Origin: Advenella kashmirensis WT001
Lineage (GTDB): Bacteria; Pseudomonadota; Gammaproteobacteria; Burkholderiales; Burkholderiaceae_B
DNA: 64,000 nucleotides
Assembly (NCBI RefSeq): GCF_000219915.2
Contig: NC_017964.1
Span: forward strand, 3,968,001 to 4,032,000
Direction: 5' to 3'
In this document: one piece after another, positions 36,141-46,183 of the stretch
How positions within the stretch are numbered: position 1 is the first letter of the stretch
How the letters are laid out: every line of letters begins with the position of its first letter
Made by a program: the position numbers and the translations under genes
Notes under the pieces: generated by a model
The model's input: the letters and a program-made list of their open reading frames with translations, nothing else
What the model was told of the DNA's origin: nothing
The model's database searches: none

Positions 36141-37559
36141 TTACACTTCGTCACCCACTCGACCATAGTCGTCGTCAAATCGAATAATATCGTCCTCTTC
36201 TAAATATTCTCCTGATTGGACCTCAATGACTTCCAGGGGGCAATCTCCGATATTTGCCAGGCGATGGCGTACACCCACCGGAATATAGAGGCTCTCGTTC
36301 GCATTTAACACCTGCACCGCATCATCCTTGGTAATTTGTGCCGTGCCCACGACAACAACCCAATGCTCTGAACGATGCTGATGCATCTGCATACTGAGCG
36401 AGGCCCCTGGCTTGACCACGATTTTTTTTACGATAAATTTCGGGCCCTTCGTAATAAGCTCATATGTTCCCCATGGACGGTACACCTTACGGTGGTTCGT
36501 TGCCTCGGCATGTCCGCATTTTTTTAAATCCGCAACAATCTGCTTTATGTCCTGGGCTCTGTTCCGATGCGCAACCAGTAAAGCATCGACCGTGTCTACA
36601 ACGATGAGATCATCCAGACCAAGCGTTGCCACAAGTCGCGATTCTGACAACGTCAACATGTTTGTGCAGTCTTTGGAAATAACTTCACCAATGTTTACGT
36701 TACCATTGGCATCCGGATGCGAGGTTTCCCACAATGAATCCCAGGAACCGATATCACTCCATCCGGCATCAATATCCAGCACCACAGCTTTTGCCGTTTT
36801 TTCCATGACCGCGTAATCGACAGATATAGCGGGAATTTTTTCAAATAATTCGCGATTCAGTCTTATAAAATCCAGATCTACGCTGGACTGCTTAAGCGCC
36901 TCATAACAAAATACCAGAATATCCGGGCGGTATTTCCTTAACTCCGCTAGATAGGCACTGGCCTTGAACAGAAACATCCCGCTATTCCAGACATATCCGC
37001 CGCTATTTACATAGTCCTGAGCAACCGAAAAACTGGGCTTTTCGACAAACCGCTCTACCGGCTGAATACCGTCGCCAAGTCGGCGCTTGATATAACCATA
37101 ACCCGTTTCCGGATGGGTGGGCTTGACTCCAAACGTAACAAGTTCGCCCTCCTCTGCAGCGTCGGCTGCGAGCTTTACGGCTGCAATAAGCTGGTCTGTT
37201 GAAGCGATCACATGATCGGAAGGCAGAACCAGCAAAAGCGGGTCCAGACCCATTTCAAACGCCCGTAGCGCAGCCACTGCGACGGCCGGCGCCGTATTAC
37301 GACCGCAGGGCTCCAATAACAAGGCCGATGGCGTTACGTTTACCTGGCGCAGGTGTTCTGAGACGATAAAACGATGTTCTTCGCTGGCAACCACGATTGG
37401 CGGTCGATCAGCAAGCTCGGCAATACGCAGCCAGGTTTGTTGCAACAATGAATGTTCACCCGCCAGGGTCAAGAACTGTTTAGGATACGCTTCCCGGGAC
37501 AGTGGCCATAATCTCGTGCCAACCCCGCCTGCCAATATCACTGGTATTATTAGACTCAT
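36141..37559 (-). CDS. manC: Mannose-1-phosphate guanylyltransferase / mannose-6-phosphate isomerase
   Basis: A 472-residue bifunctional type II enzyme that makes GDP-mannose. The N-terminal pyrophosphorylase signature is VILAGGVGTRLWPLSREAYP, with RFVEKPSFS, YVWNSGMFLFKAS and DAGWSDIGSWDSLWE. The C-terminal cupin isomerase half shows RPWGTYELITKGPKFIVKKI and MQMHQHRSEHWVVVVGTAQI. The start at 37559 follows TGGAAAAAATA; a GTG seven codons earlier is possible. It implies mannose or a derivative in a surface glycan. manB (phosphomannomutase) is not in the window. Confidence 0.93.
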   Translation of the reverse strand: MSLIIPVILAGGVGTRLWPLSREAYPKQFLTLAGEHSLLQQTWLRIAELADRPPIVVASEEHRFIVSEHLRQVNVTPSALLLEPCGRNTAPAVAVAALRAFEMGLDPLLLVLPSDHVIASTDQLIAAVKLAADAAEEGELVTFGVKPTHPETGYGYIKRRLGDGIQPVERFVEKPSFSVAQDYVNSGGYVWNSGMFLFKASAYLAELRKYRPDILVFCYEALKQSSVDLDFIRLNRELFEKIPAISVDYAVMEKTAKAVVLDIDAGWSDIGSWDSLWETSHPDANGNVNIGEVISKDCTNMLTLSESRLVATLGLDDLIVVDTVDALLVAHRNRAQDIKQIVADLKKCGHAEATNHRKVYRPWGTYELITKGPKFIVKKIVVKPGASLSMQMHQHRSEHWVVVVGTAQITKDDAVQVLNANESLYIPVGVRHRLANIGDCPLEVIEVQSGEYLEEDDIIRFDDDYGRVGDEV

Positions 37560-37802
37560 TATTTTTTCCAGATCGATCACTATTGCAGCTGACGAAAATG
37601 CCGTCCGCTATCAAGTTCCTTCAGCCGCAGGCTAACCCCGACAGTATAACGAACAACTGATGTACACAAGACACACCGCAACCATTTCTCCACATGTGCT
37701 GCGATTCCTGCATCAATCACAGCGCCGTATCAAAAATATCCTACACTAAATTTGCCTGAGGTTCTCTGTACAACTCCCACGCGAAAACCAGTGGAGAATG
37801 CA

Positions 37803-39656
37803 TCAATATCCATACTTTTTTCTACAGGCACTTTGTGCGTATGCGTAGGCGACCCGACACATGTCTGCAATTTTTGTATTCTGTGCGTCCGCATCATCAT
37901 CAGCTGCCGTTGCATAGCCATCATCCGGCCAAACAAACATTTTTTCAGCAGCAATGCCTATGTCGGCCAGGCTGCTTCGTTGCGCCTCGGAAGTAACGAT
38001 GATGGCATCTGCATCGAGCATGCACTGATGATCTCTCTTCGTCCTGGCCTGGCTCAATGAATGAGTCGGAGCAGAGAAACTCGTTGCATTCACTCCAGCA
38101 TCGAGCTTCTGGTACACCAGCGGGATCCGCATTGCGCTTGCTATTGCCAATCCGACTAAAGCCAAATCGTAGCCACGCTCGCCCTCTTGAACATGTATCA
38201 GTTCAGCACCCTCATTCGCAAAAATATCGGCAGCCAATACCGCCGCAAAATTAAGCTGGGCAGTCACGGGAATCGGCTGAAGTTGCTCTACAGACAGGCA
38301 ATTAAGGTAATAGCACGCGATATTCTCATGAACGCGTCGCTCCCAAGGGAGCCCTTGCTCTCCTTTCTCAGGATACCCTAATGGCAAAACGACAAAAGGC
38401 CAGTTTCCGTCCAGCGTCTTCTGAATGCTTACCAGATCCCAGCCCAGATCTGATGTCGTGTCGTTGTTTTCAATATCTATATATCTCAGAAGATGACCAA
38501 CTTTCGGTTGAAATTCGTCCTTTTTCCGTGTTTCTGGACCCCGCTCGATACGCGAGACACAAGGTCGCCACGAAGGCATGGTCTCTTTTACCAATGCCAA
38601 GGCGTTTCGTGCCTTCATACACAAGCTTGCGTCTTGAAACCGGTTCAGAATATTGTTGGCGGTGGCCGTTATTTTTTTTATGTTTCCGCGCGCCAAATAA
38701 TACTCAAGAGTGGCGTCAAATACAGCAAAATCATCAGGTCTCTTTTCCGCTAATTTTGCGAAAGAAAGTTGTCCCAAATCGTCGGGTAATTTAGCAGCCT
38801 GTACGATCAGTGCCCCTGAGTCTGCGGCGAGACGCGATTCAATCAAAGTCTCAAATGCAAAGATTCGCTGCGACACCCGTACGGAATAAATTTCGTCATC
38901 ATTGGCAAGCGTCACCACCGCGCTAACGGCTGCGCCCGGAGGAACTAATTGAATGAGTGCAATCAATCTTTCATAATCTTGGTATTCACATTTTTGAGCG
39001 ACCGGCGTCACAACCAGGACATCCTTCCCTGCCGCATCGACCATTCCCACTATTGAGCTCGATACTACACTGTTGACCTCCAATGGATTAGCATCGCGCC
39101 CGAGAAACCTGATTTCGATCCGAATACCATCCTGCTTCAGTGCCTTTTTCCTTAACACGTCAAAAGAGAATAAGCTCCGCCAGAAGGGCAGGACTTCATA
39201 CGTCTCCGACCTGGATTCTTTTGCACTCAAATTCCAACTGATCTCATCTGTCGGTATGCGGCGGATGTCCAAGCATTCGATAGCACCTACAACTTTTATT
39301 TCTGGTGACGTTTTCCAGGGATACAGTCTGATTTCGAGCGAACGAGCCCCATCAGGTGCAACGATCACTTCCTTAATCCAGGGTGTGGCTTCGTTATCTC
39401 GCTTTGAAGCTACATAAACGTAACTGCCATAAACCGCTGACTTTGAAACGCCTTCATAAGTTTGCTCAATAAGCGCACCCTGACCGTCGAAAAAGCGGAT
39501 CGTACAGACCAGTGCACGCTCATTGACAGCTTCATCGGCATCGATAGCTATCGCACGTATCTTTAACAGATCGCCTTCGCCCACGGGGAAGGTCTCTGAT
39601 CTAATAAATGCGGGCTGGTCCTTACTTGCATCTAACAACGGTTGGCTATCAGACAT
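37803..39656 (-). CDS. Glycosyltransferase-like protein lacking a donor domain
   Basis: A 617-residue protein from MSDSQPLLDASKDQPAFIR. Residues 10-120 look like a beta-sandwich (RSETFPVGEGDLLKIRAIAI). Its C-terminal part has a GT4-style acceptor-side fold (LIHVQEGERGYDLALVGLAI, ASAMRIPLVYQKLD, DADAIIVTSEAQRSSLADIG). It ends without the C-terminal E-x7-E donor half of GT4 enzymes, so it may be truncated, partnered or non-catalytic. Its start overlaps the stop of the glycosyltransferase upstream by 8 bases (ATGTCTGA). The first 12 codons upstream in the same frame are excluded for that reason. Confidence 0.6.
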   Translation of the reverse strand: MSDSQPLLDASKDQPAFIRSETFPVGEGDLLKIRAIAIDADEAVNERALVCTIRFFDGQGALIEQTYEGVSKSAVYGSYVYVASKRDNEATPWIKEVIVAPDGARSLEIRLYPWKTSPEIKVVGAIECLDIRRIPTDEISWNLSAKESRSETYEVLPFWRSLFSFDVLRKKALKQDGIRIEIRFLGRDANPLEVNSVVSSSIVGMVDAAGKDVLVVTPVAQKCEYQDYERLIALIQLVPPGAAVSAVVTLANDDEIYSVRVSQRIFAFETLIESRLAADSGALIVQAAKLPDDLGQLSFAKLAEKRPDDFAVFDATLEYYLARGNIKKITATANNILNRFQDASLCMKARNALALVKETMPSWRPCVSRIERGPETRKKDEFQPKVGHLLRYIDIENNDTTSDLGWDLVSIQKTLDGNWPFVVLPLGYPEKGEQGLPWERRVHENIACYYLNCLSVEQLQPIPVTAQLNFAAVLAADIFANEGAELIHVQEGERGYDLALVGLAIASAMRIPLVYQKLDAGVNATSFSAPTHSLSQARTKRDHQCMLDADAIIVTSEAQRSSLADIGIAAEKMFVWPDDGYATAADDDADAQNTKIADMCRVAYAYAQSACRKKYGY

Positions 39657-40833
39657 ATTGGCCCGCCTGTTCCACATCAGTCTTAGAAGCAAACAATCGC
39701 TGCGTTACAGTCTCAAAAAAAAGGCTGGAAATTCGATTCGGCCGGTAAGTTTCCAAGATTTTTTCAAAAACACTGTCATCGATACGGTAGGTCAGCGACC
39801 GGTCCAATGCATCAAGCAAATTGTCTCCATCGCCTCCTGAATATAGCAAATGGCTATCATCAGCAAAAGTCTGAGCGACCCCGGCGACGTTGGGTGCAAC
39901 CAGAGGTTTTTTGAAAGTTGCTGCCAGCAAGGATACGCCAGAATTGAGCGTCTTTACGTACGGAGCAACCAATACATCAGCGGCGTTGAAAAGAGTCTGT
40001 ATCTCTTTTTCCTGCATTGCACTCTGAATGAGACGGATCTCGGGCTCGTATGCAATCGCATCCAGTATTTGACCGACATACTGTTTGTCCACGGGATTGC
40101 CAGCAACGACTAAACGAAAACGCCGCAACGGATAACGCTGCTTTAACGACCGAAATGCATCGACCAGTTGCAGCACTCCTTTGTATGGCTGCAGAGCACC
40201 AAACTGAACGAACGCGAATTCGTCTGGTTCCAATCCTAAGTCCAGGCGGGCTGCCGCCTTGTCGCCCACATTGGCATACCAACCTTCATAAGAGGGATGG
40301 GGAACGAAAAAAATCTTATCATCCGGCACAGCGTAATACTTACGTGCTTCCTCTACAGACTGTTCTGAAAGAATATGTATCGCATCGGAGTTTTCTACCA
40401 GCACCCGGCGCAAGGCTATTTCCGCTTCAGGAAAATGAGTGTTATGAGGCAAAACATTATGGAGCGTCCAAAGAATCTTGTGACCTCCGCGCCGCCAACG
40501 GAGCATCTCCTGCTCGAATGCTACCACGCGCTCTTGCGTTTCAACTTGAGTCTCACTACCCGCGAGTACAGATGCCAGCCAATGCAAGTGAATTACGGAA
40601 CGTCCCTTCCAGTTTATGCTGGCCAGATCGGTAAACTGTACCGTTGGCACAACTGCGTAGCCCGCTTGGGAGGCGCGGCAGTACAACAGACGCTGAAAAG
40701 GATTGATCTGAGCCAGCGGGGCAAAAGTCAGGACATAAGGGAGGCCAGGTGAGGATTTCGCCTGTTCGCAAACCGCATTAATAAATAGCTCGGCAGGGCT
40801 CTGCACTCTGCTTACAAGATCCTGAACCCTCAT
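39649..40833 (-). CDS. Glycosyltransferase (GT1/GT4-like)
   Basis: A 394-residue GT-B enzyme. SVIHLHWLASVLAGSETQVE and ILWTLHNVLPHNTHFPEAEI form the N-terminal half. IHILSEQSVEEARKYY, VQFGALQPYKGVLQLVDAFR, RLVVAGNPVDKQYVGQIL and LFNAADVLVAPYVKTLNSG-type donor-binding features form the C-terminal half. It should transfer a sugar during capsule repeat assembly in the cytoplasm. It overlaps the next gene by 8 bases. Confidence 0.82.
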   Translation of the reverse strand: MRVQDLVSRVQSPAELFINAVCEQAKSSPGLPYVLTFAPLAQINPFQRLLYCRASQAGYAVVPTVQFTDLASINWKGRSVIHLHWLASVLAGSETQVETQERVVAFEQEMLRWRRGGHKILWTLHNVLPHNTHFPEAEIALRRVLVENSDAIHILSEQSVEEARKYYAVPDDKIFFVPHPSYEGWYANVGDKAAARLDLGLEPDEFAFVQFGALQPYKGVLQLVDAFRSLKQRYPLRRFRLVVAGNPVDKQYVGQILDAIAYEPEIRLIQSAMQEKEIQTLFNAADVLVAPYVKTLNSGVSLLAATFKKPLVAPNVAGVAQTFADDSHLLYSGGDGDNLLDALDRSLTYRIDDSVFEKILETYRPNRISSLFFETVTQRLFASKTDVEQAGQYV

Positions 40834-41007
40834 ACAGCAGAATCCGATGCATTATTGAAAAACACCATACAGCCAGCCAGTCCCCGTCTAATAGTTGTAT
40901 CCGCTAGTATTATTGACTATAACAAATTACTAAAACTCTCTTATATCTTACGAGTTATAAGTTTATTTGTCTATATGTAATACCCCCCTTTTTTCCACCG
41001 TGCGGGC

Positions 41008-42975
41008 TCATTTCGGGTGGCTGGGACGGCTGGGTCCTTCGCTCGAGTCAACTACGGTTGCAAAGACCTGTCTATTATTAAACTCTGCGAGTTGCTGATT
41101 CAAAGCTTCCAAGGCAGCTCTTTTCTCCTGGATTTGCTCCGCCGCCTGATCACTATCCAAGTCTTTCAATAACGGAGTGCGTTCCGAATATATTTTCTCA
41201 ATATCGCTACGGTATTCAATCAACTTATCCAGCTTCTCCTGATTTGCCTGCAGCGGCGCCAGATTTTCCATTTTCTTCTGGATTAACGTATGTAATTGTT
41301 GCTCATTGTCTCGTTGTTGTTGTTCCTGAAGTGCTCGTAGGCCCTGGATATACGCCTCGAACTCAGACTTCAGCGTCTCAATTTCTTTAGCGTGCTCGAT
41401 ACGTTGTTGCTCCTGTTCCGCCGTTTGCTTTTCCAGCATTGCCAGTTGTGATGCTCGTGATTGCAATTGCGATGTCAACTCTTTATTCTGCTGATCATGA
41501 GCAGCCAACAAGCTTGCCCGCTTTTCCAGCTCGGCATGCAACTCTTGTTGTTTTTTCTGCGCTTCACCTACCTCTACCCTCAGGCGTAGCAACTCGGCCG
41601 TATCTCCATCCTTTTCCTTAATCACAACAAGCAGTTTGTCTTTCTCTGTCTGCAACAGCTGCTGTTTTTTCTGTGCTCAACTCGGCCGCATCCTCATCCT
41701 TTTCCTTGATCACAGCAAGCAGTTTGCCTTTCTCTGCCTGCAATTGAGCCACCTCAGACTGAGTGTTCTCCAGAATAAAGGACATCTCCTCTCTTTTCTT
41801 TTTACTGTCTTCCAGAGCCGACTTCAACGCCTGTTGACCATCCAGTAACGCCTTTTGGCTGCGATTCTCTGCCCCCAGGCGCTCCACTTCGGCAGTCAAC
41901 CTCTCCCGCAACTCAATATCGGCACTGCCTGCGTGACTTCGTTGTGACAGCTGCTGCGCCTGGAATTCTTTTTCGCTTCGCTCCCGGGCGATCTCATCTC
42001 TCAGACGCTCAATCAGTTGATCGGCACTGGCTTCTTTGCGCTTTGCCTGATCCAGCTCCGTTTGCAAACGAATAATATCCGTCTGATCCGCAGCCGCAGT
42101 ATTTACTTGCAATTGTTCTTGCAAGCGCTCGTTCTCCGATTTCAAACTGCTACTTAACTGACAAATCTCTCGATACTTCATTTGGCAATCAACTAAGTCT
42201 TTTTTTATCCTTTGGTTGGCTGCCAGCAGATCATACTCGTGTTCTACGCGGTTCAACGCTGATAATGCCATGTGGTCGTCATCGTTCAATTTCGTTTTAT
42301 GGATAAACAAGTGAGTAGGCGTGGCGTTGAAAGTATTGCGATAGCAATACCCTAAAGTATTCAAATAAGAAGATATTTCTATGAAACTTTCCTTTGTCTG
42401 CGATTCTACGTAGAGCATTGGCAGATTGCTTTCGATGACTTTTTTTCCACCTTTCAAAACTTCCAGTTCCATTCCCTCAACGTCAATCTTGATTGCAGAA
42501 ACTGGAGCAGAAATGCCGAAAGAGTCGAGCGTTCTGACCTTGATCCGGCCGGTCCCTGTTCGCAATGACTGACCGCCTAGATTTTCCGGAATGGCATGGT
42601 CAAATTCTGCAAAGCCGGGCTTTGCGCCCAAAGCAAAAGCGTAAACAGTTACTTTTTCCTCCAAACCAGCTTCACTAGCCGTAATATCCATGGCGTGGGC
42701 CAATTCGTCATTCGCCTCAAAGGCAATCACCTGGCACCCCATAACCTGAGCAAGATAAAACGTGTGGTTCCCAATATTGGCCCCACATCCACTACTGTGC
42801 ATTCGGCAGCTAACCGTGACTTCATATCGGTCAGCATAGACAATTCGTACGGGACTCCCTTGGTCGCCAGGTTTTTCTGTATGTAGTCCCGGTCCGGAGA
42901 GGTCAAATAGATTGGGTAATCCACACCTTCTGCCGTTATAGTTGCAAAACGCGGTTCATCGGTAGGTTGGTTCAC
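41008..42975 (-). CDS. FkbM-family methyltransferase fused to a long coiled coil (frame breaks)
   Basis: Residues about 55-215 are an FkbM SAM-dependent methyltransferase: VVDVGANIGNHTFYLAQVMG, VIAFEANDELAHAMDI, RTLDSFGISAPVSAIKIDVE and GMELEVLKGGKKVIESNLPM. From about residue 235 the protein is almost all heptad-rich coiled coil to its end (about 656 residues). The frame breaks at the CCCC run 42781-42784 (one base) and in the A6 run at 41665-41670 (net +1 or -2). The sequence coheres on both sides. A methyltransferase plus coiled-coil ruler is the architecture of WbdD, which caps and measures O9a chains, so a chain-terminating role is inferred. The start is GTG 42975. Confidence 0.8.
41591..41744. 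repeat. Tandem duplication within the coiled-coil coding region
   Basis: Two copies of about 65 bases (41591-41657 and 41679-41744), roughly 90 percent identical by eye, encode EKDKLLVVIKEKDGDTAEL and EKGKLLAVIKEKDEDAAEL. The spacing is near 30 residues after allowing for the frame break. Coiled-coil length here appears to have grown by duplication. Confidence 0.75.
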
Positions 42976-43739
42976 GGTCGAAATTCTCTGGCAAAGTTAA
43001 TGAAGTTGATGCCGCCGCATGACGCGACACTGTATTGGGAAAGAGCAGTATATGCAATGAACATTATAATTTTACGAAAGAATCTATGTTAGTCTCAAAA
43101 TGTAAAAGATTCGACCGTGTTATCTTAATAGTAAGCGTTCAATAAGGCGGATTATCTGAGCCTAACGGCTTGAGTTGGTAAGCACTCAGTAAAATCAATC
43201 TACCCAATATCCGATCTCGCACGCACCACGCCCGTTGGGGGCGTGGGCAGCGCACTGAGGTCTTTTAAGTGGACCATAGCGCTCACATCATTTCTCTTGG
43301 TTGCTGACTGATTCAAGCTTACTACGGTAGAGTTGCGGGCTACCTATCCATGCTAGTACCGACACGTCTCCAGCAGAGGCAGATTCCTTTTCATACGCTT
43401 CCGATGGCGCACGGTTTGTCAATGGCTTAGAGAACTTATCGGGAACATTACTCGATCAAGTGAGCCCCAAGGTTTCTTACGCCTCGACTGCATGGATCAT
43501 AAATTGCACAACAGTCTCCTCGTGCATTCTCTCCAAGCCCCAATTGCGAGAATTAACGTCAATACAGCATTCCCGCAAGATGCATTTCGATGGGAAATTT
43601 CGCAAAAAATAGCGAAAAAATCGTTATAGCAAGATTGTGTAGAATTGGACAAAGCCCAAATCGGAAAATCAATATGAAACATAAATATGATAAAATCAAT
43701 CATTATGTTAATAAATATTACTAATGTAAGTGGCGACAT
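42976..43739. other. Long non-coding stretch in the capsule island
   Basis: About 760 bases upstream of the FkbM gene and the YfbU gene show no convincing gene in any frame. A GC-rich hairpin CCACGCCC-GTTGG-GGGCGTGG lies at 43226-43246 without a T-run. The composition is patchy, which suggests decayed DNA from past rearrangements, though I recognise no transposase fragment. Confidence 0.5.
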
Positions 43740-44268
43740 ATGGAATCCAACACCGAAAAAATTATTCTTTCAATGGTGTGTCAAATCCGCAACCATGTAA
43801 AAGTCCTCTGGACGAGCTTGATTTAGATTTCATAGAGGACGCCATCAGGTATCGTCAATCTTGGGCGTTAGCATGGAAATATGGTCCTAGTTTAGGCCTA
43901 ACTAGGGAAAAGAGTCGCCGAAAGTTGCAGAAGACGCGGACATTTTGACCATGTGGCGCAATATCGAAGAAGCTTGCAGTAACCTGTCTGATCATGAAAT
44001 AAATGAATTGGTTGCCGGAATCCCAGAGCAGAGAAGTATCACCTTCCAAGGGTTTGATGCGGGGGAAGAACCTGAGTTCCTTTTCATCGCGTTATTCATG
44101 ATCGAGAAATTAGAGCTTTTCAGAGAATTCGACTATCGTGACATCAATTCGCGAACACCAACAATAGATGATTATCGAGCGATGCATAAAGCCTTCGATA
44201 CAATATCGAGTCAACGAAAAAGAAGTCACTTGACCCTGAAAGAAGTGACTGGGATATTGAATGCTTAG
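43740..44268 (+). CDS. YfbU-family protein (two frame breaks)
   Basis: Three frames join to a YfbU-like protein of about 176 residues. MESNTEKIILSMVCQIRNHV runs to the A4 run at 43799-43802. SPLDELDLDFIEDAIRYRQS and WALAWKYGPS continue to GGG at 43905-43907. SPKVAEDADILTMWRNIEEA, SITFQGFDAGEEPEFLF, FDYRDINSRTPTIDDYRAMH and LTLKEVTGILNA finish it. The FxGFD and terminal IINA/ILNA motifs are typical of YfbU (PF03887-type) proteins, whose function is poorly known. It is on the opposite strand to its capsule neighbours and is probably a passenger. Confidence 0.7.
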
Positions 44269-44647
44269 AAAAATTAGCTATCTCAGAAACCAAAAATAGC
44301 TCTGCGAGATCATCCTGCATGTAAAAATTTTACATTTCAATCTTCGAGCTTGATGGCAAACCGATTTACTTCGGCGCTACCTACGTAAACATTCAGAAAA
44401 CACGCGCAAATACGACCGTGTTAGCGGCCGTTAACTTTTTGTCCGCAATTTAAAGAGTCAAGCGATGTGGCAGCAAGTAAGTGCAGAAGCTTCACAATCG
44501 CTGCTTGCGTAATGGCTCTGCATTTTATTTTCAATACACAAAACTAATGCGATGGCGACAACCAAGGTCTGATGTACGATGGTAGTCGCTTCGCTTATAT
44601 CAAGGTTGCTTTGCCTGACTTACAACTGATCAACTCAATTCACTTAG
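44269..44647. other. Intergenic region with a possible gene remnant
   Basis: A plus-strand open stretch at 44325-44453, opened by a stop and lacking a start codon, encodes FELDGKPIYFGATYVNIQK and TRANTTVLAAVNFLSAI, which reads like real protein. It may be a fragment of a lost capsule gene. The rest of the region has no clear features. Confidence 0.3.
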
Positions 44648-46183
44648 TTACGATCGAGAAAAATGGATGCTGGTCTCTAACTCCCAAGAACTCACTTCCC
44701 CAGCGTCCACTACAATGACCTGGCTATTTTCCTTATGATTGAATTTTCTGGATACGAAACTCTCCCAAATTCTACTACCACTGCCGCTATATGTGCGAAT
44801 TTGAAATGGGCGATCTGACTTTATAGCCATTATCATGGATCGGCCAGATTTAGACACAACCCTCAGTAATTTATCACTCAAGATTTCAATTTTTTTATCT
44901 AAGGGAATATGCCAAAGGCAAGCAGCGAGGTGGCAATCCGGTGCAAGTGACTTAAATGTATCTACAACTTTTACTCGAGTACCTGCAGAATGAACCTCTC
45001 GTTTCATGTACACGTTTTTATACACATCAAGCTCAGCATGATAAACTTTTTCGCCAGCGTCTTCATTGGCTACAATTTCTGTTAAGTTCCACTTCCTCTC
45101 TAGTTTCTTCCAAGTGTCGCTAAGCTCGGCCTTTCTGAGTTGCATAACGTTATGAGCTGCACGACTACGCATATATTTGCGAATAGGGTCGGTCTTATTA
45201 TAGTTATACATTCCAGAATCAATTAACCAGTCCTCGTTTCCGAACATCAGCACCAAGCTTCCATCATCCTCCTGCCGATGGTACGAGCTAACACTCCCAG
45301 CCTTAAATATAAGATGGAGTCCAAACCTATAGTTCCGCGCTTCAGGCCAAAAATTTCTGATAACGACCCAACCCGCGTCCTTAAAGCACATTGCACGTTT
45401 GGGAAACGGCTTACCCCGCACACCAGCGCTTAAAGAATATTGAAGATATTCGTAGGCTTCCGTACGACCGAACATTTGACGAAAACCATCTGTTATTGGC
45501 AATTCTTCTGTATCTCCCAATATGGGTAATTTTCCATCGGGCCGTAGTATGTTGGCCAAGAAAATTAGCGCTCGGCTAGCTATATCTGTAAACTTGTTCC
45601 TCAAACTGTCCCCCAAGACCTCCGCAGGGTACTTGCCAAGTATCTTGATAAAAATTTTGAACACGAAGACGTGGTACGCCGGGCTGTTCTCGACATGAAC
45701 GCCATCCTCACCAAAAGAATAGGTCAATTCATCTTCCAGTCGTTGGTTAGCCGTCTTGAGCCATTGATCTGCATTCAATGCGTATCCTAACAGCAGCAGC
45801 ACCCGTACTTGCTCTAGACCATGATTCGTATGCCGTGAATAAAACCCATCATCTGCTAATTGAGTTCCGTGGCTGTTTAGAAATTCATTCCAAAAATCCC
45901 ACTTCGGGACAATGTGCTCCTTGAACCATTCGGGAAATTCGTTGTGTGCAAACGCAAGGAACATCAATACTTGTTCCAATCGCAGCGCCGTACCTTGATC
46001 GTGCCACACAAACTCGTGGTCCTTATTTTCTTTCTTTGCATAAGCAAACCAAGATTCAATGACGCATGCAATTTTGTTTAGATAAAGCTCGGCATTTTCT
46101 TTAGTTATAGCAGCGATTATATAGCTTATAAACGAGAGCCAATGCAAGCGCCATTTCCATGTCCGATTTGTGAATGGATCCAT
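44648..46183 (-). CDS. Heparinase II/III-like lyase, second module
   Basis: A 511-residue alginate-lyase/heparinase-fold module. The N-terminal alpha-toroid starts MDPFTNRTWKWRLHWLSFI, with FVWHDQGTALRLEQVLMFLA and HTNHGLEQVRVLLLLGYAL. ENSPAYHVFVFKIF carries the Tyr/His expected in the active site. The beta-sandwich has SYHRQEDDGSLVLMFGNEDW, LIDSGMYNY and RAAHNVMQLRKAELSD. It would cleave uronic-acid-containing glycans by beta-elimination. The ATG at 46183 lacks a good ribosome site. Restoring one base in the AAAATTT run at 46194-46200 joins it in frame to the preceding module (FKQVK-IFDWNMDPF), so it may be the C-terminal half of one large protein. Confidence 0.75.
   Translation of the reverse strand: MDPFTNRTWKWRLHWLSFISYIIAAITKENAELYLNKIACVIESWFAYAKKENKDHEFVWHDQGTALRLEQVLMFLAFAHNEFPEWFKEHIVPKWDFWNEFLNSHGTQLADDGFYSRHTNHGLEQVRVLLLLGYALNADQWLKTANQRLEDELTYSFGEDGVHVENSPAYHVFVFKIFIKILGKYPAEVLGDSLRNKFTDIASRALIFLANILRPDGKLPILGDTEELPITDGFRQMFGRTEAYEYLQYSLSAGVRGKPFPKRAMCFKDAGWVVIRNFWPEARNYRFGLHLIFKAGSVSSYHRQEDDGSLVLMFGNEDWLIDSGMYNYNKTDPIRKYMRSRAAHNVMQLRKAELSDTWKKLERKWNLTEIVANEDAGEKVYHAELDVYKNVYMKREVHSAGTRVKVVDTFKSLAPDCHLAACLWHIPLDKKIEILSDKLLRVVSKSGRSMIMAIKSDRPFQIRTYSGSGSRIWESFVSRKFNHKENSQVIVVDAGEVSSWELETSIHFSRS

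Noticed and set aside
43201..43260. GC-rich hairpin as terminator or RNA gene
   Set aside because: It has no T-run, no adjacent gene end and no tRNA-like or other recognisable RNA structure.
42976..44647. Insertion-sequence remnant around the YfbU gene
   Set aside because: No transposase motif, terminal inverted repeat or target duplication could be found by eye.
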